NCBI RefSeq assembly: GCF_030272615.1
Contig: NC_081411.1
Span: 213,151,744-213,211,743 of the forward strand
Reading direction: 5' to 3'
Length of the DNA stretch: 60,000 nucleotides
Origin: Cryptomeria japonica
Lineage: Eukaryota > Streptophyta > Pinopsida > Cupressales > Cupressaceae
The notes beneath the pieces are model-generated. The model saw nothing but the letters and a program-made list of their open reading frames with translations, was not told where the DNA came from and made no database searches. Below are positions 58,265 through 60,000 of this stretch, piece by piece. Position numbers and translations under genes: made by a program. Numbering within the stretch: the stretch's first letter is position 1; every line of letters starts with the position of its first letter.

Positions 58265-59735
58265 GTAATGATCTAATCCTAAACAACACTCAATAGAGAC
58301 ATGAAATAAAACATTCAAAAACGAAAGATTATGCAAACCATAGATATGACTTGAACACTCCTTCATGCGGCTCCATTGTTCTTCTTTCCTCTTCAAATGG
58401 TTGGATTGTGGATCTCACCTACAAGTGCACACACACAATTGAAAGCAAGTAGACAAGATTACTGATCAAGAGTACTAGAAATTTGATAGTCTGATTGCCA
58501 ATTATTAGCCTTGATTGATGAAGATCATCCAATTTATAGATAAATTGGAGAAATGACAAGATTAGCATGATAGTGATTCGAATGGAAATTCAAATCAAGA
58601 ATAGCAAAATTATGACATGTGTATGACAAATTGCTATGCAAGGATTTATGACAATTTATGACAATTTATGACAAATTTCTATGTCAAGAATTGATTGATT
58701 GTCAATTATGACAAATTATGAAAAATTTCTATGTCATTCCCATGAAATTAGGAGAGAAATAGGAGGAAATTGAAATTAGGAATTAGAAAATTAAGAAATT
58801 AGAGAATTAAGAATTTGATGGAAATTAGAAATTAGTGAATTAATCAATAATTTTTCATTTATTAATTAATCCATTCACAAAGAGGAATAATTAGCCAATT
58901 AAATGAATATTTAATTGTAATGAAAAGACTTAGGATAAATAAGTAATTTATTAATCCTAAAGGAAGAAAATGATAAGCAAGGTTAAATGACTAAATCATG
59001 AAACCCTAGAAGATGAATTAGAAATGCGAGGATGACAATTAGGTCCTGATTGAAGATAATTAATGTCGATCATGATTTTGATTTAACAAAAGACCAATAT
59101 GATAAATGATTTGATTGATAAACGCGCCAATTGACGAGGAGCAATGGCAAATTGATCCAAATTGACATAATTGAGACGGATAACGATCGATGACAAATCG
59201 ATCACAAAATGACAAAATTGACAAGAGGACGAGGATTGATGATAAAATAGATTGCAAGACGACAAGATTGGAAATTACCACGATCAATGACAAATTGATC
59301 GCAAAATGACAAGATCGAACATGACAATGACCGATGACAAATCGATCGTTAAAATGACAAGATTGAAGGATTGATGATAAATCGACAAGATTGATAAGAG
59401 GACAACGATCGATGACAAATTGATCGCAAGATTGACAGGAGGACAAAACCCTAAATTAGGATTGACGATGTCCAAAATGATGACAAATTAGCACGCATAT
59501 TGATGCGACAAGATAAGTTTGATCAAAATCATGACTGGATAGTGTTGTCGACAAGACCAAATTTGAGAGCGAGATGAATGAAGAATGTAGAAGAATGACT
59601 CGATGTTCACAAATGATAAAAACCAAGTGCGTGACATAGGAGAAATGTTAATGCGATGCAAAAAACCTAAAATGAGGTAATGCACAATTGTTAAAGTATG
59701 ACCTCGCAAGCGTTGACCATTTTTAGGTGTCTACA
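58265..59735 (-). repeat. 3' LTR of gypsy element E
   Basis: The right border is firm (TGTCTACA followed by the PPT complement). The left border is uncertain by about 100 bp. If 58265 is right, the LTR is about 1.47 kb, twice that of D, with only the termini and scattered blocks shared. Confidence 0.6.
59060..59450. repeat. GATCGATGACAAAT-type degenerate tandem repeat in LTR E
   Basis: Blocks such as ACGATCGATGACAAATTGAT and CGCAAAATGACAAGAT recur at least five times at 45-70 bp spacing. They are rich in GATC, CGAT and GACAA words. This expansion may explain why the LTR is longer than that of D. Confidence 0.75.
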
Positions 59736-59749
59736 TTTTGCCCCTCTTT
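59736..59749 (-). other. polypurine tract of gypsy element E
   Basis: Minus-strand AAAGAGGGGCAAAA, identical to the tract of element D and placed at the same distance from TGTAGACACC. Confidence 0.8.
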
Positions 59750-60000
59750 GAGACAATGCGATTTTAAGCGTTGTTTCAAAGAACAATAATGAAAATGCCC
59801 CAGACAACTGACAATGACATATGCATGCCCCCTCGAGGAATTGGCCAGAAACATGCAGAAAAGAGGCCAATTGATCGATAAAAAATGATAGGATCGAACG
59901 GACGGACAATCGGAGATCGGATGCATGAAGGACAAGCAATTTAAGGTGCACAAGACCGTGACCAACATAAGATGGAGAGGATGCACATCCATCTATGCAA

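Larger units (their letters stand above)
58265..60000 (-). mobile_element. gypsy element E, 3' end, runs off the window
   Basis: Minus-oriented like D. The LTR start TGTAGACACCTAAAAATGG (59735 leftward) is preceded on the minus strand by AAAGAGGGGCAAAA. The internal 59736-60000 resembles 47021-47180 of D (ACAATG...GCGTTGTTTCAAAGAA, ATGCCCCCTCGAG). No coding frame is recognisable in the visible 265 bp. Confidence 0.75.

Overview
The window looks like nuclear DNA of a large-genome seed plant. I infer a gymnosperm, most likely a conifer, from stacked LTR retrotransposons with 0.75 to 1.7 kb LTRs, long satellite arrays, heavy premature-stop decay and no recognisable host housekeeping gene. The sequence does not name a species. 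No rRNA, tRNA, organellar or bacterial gene was found. Almost everything that can be explained is transposable-element DNA, and nearly all reading frames are broken.

Layout. 1-2533: 5' end of a minus-strand Ty1/copia element (LTR, gag, start of protease). 2.6-9.2 kb: ancient repeat debris, including an exactly phased 21-bp array, alternating CT/GA tracts and an LTR remnant. 9.27-13.47 kb: a small unnamed ORF split by a copia element (element C) with long LTRs; removing the element restores an open frame. 14.5-16.9 kb: diverged tandem repeats carrying TGACGTGG cores, with a second remnant of the same unnamed ORF family. 17.29-21.35 kb: a decayed frame of about 1,350 codons with a G-patch motif and C-terminal coiled coils.

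21.64-35.56 kb: a candidate 13.9-kb terminal-inverted-repeat DNA transposon. It holds a 2-kb hairpin-prone 20-bp array between GA and CT tracts, a DDE-like transposase pseudogene (+), seven copies of a 360-bp repeat, and a second, clearly spliced gene (-). The two genes converge on the 360-bp array. 36.1-38.8 kb: a hAT-like transposase pseudogene (-).

39.6-58.2 kb: a nested cluster. Copia element B has a full-length degenerate gag-pol at 53.8-57.9 kb. Its 5' LTR is interrupted first by element A (39883-46126), which has a gag with four zinc knuckles and then a novel coiled-coil ORF where pol should be. It is interrupted again by a young Ty3/gypsy element D (46253-53715, minus, TSD AATAC). D has lost everything between its primer-binding site and integrase, and carries in antisense a plant-mobile-domain (MAIN-like) gene with its own TATA box and an intron. 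58.2-60 kb: the LTR of a gypsy element (E) related to D, running off the right edge.

The strongest leads are the 13.9-kb TIR transposon, the antisense intron-bearing PMD gene with its almost exclusively TAG/TGA stop pattern, and two LTR-era or orphan proteins of unknown family (17.3-21.3 kb and 41.8-44.9 kb). All coordinates and frames were read by eye; family assignments rest on visible motifs, not database searches.
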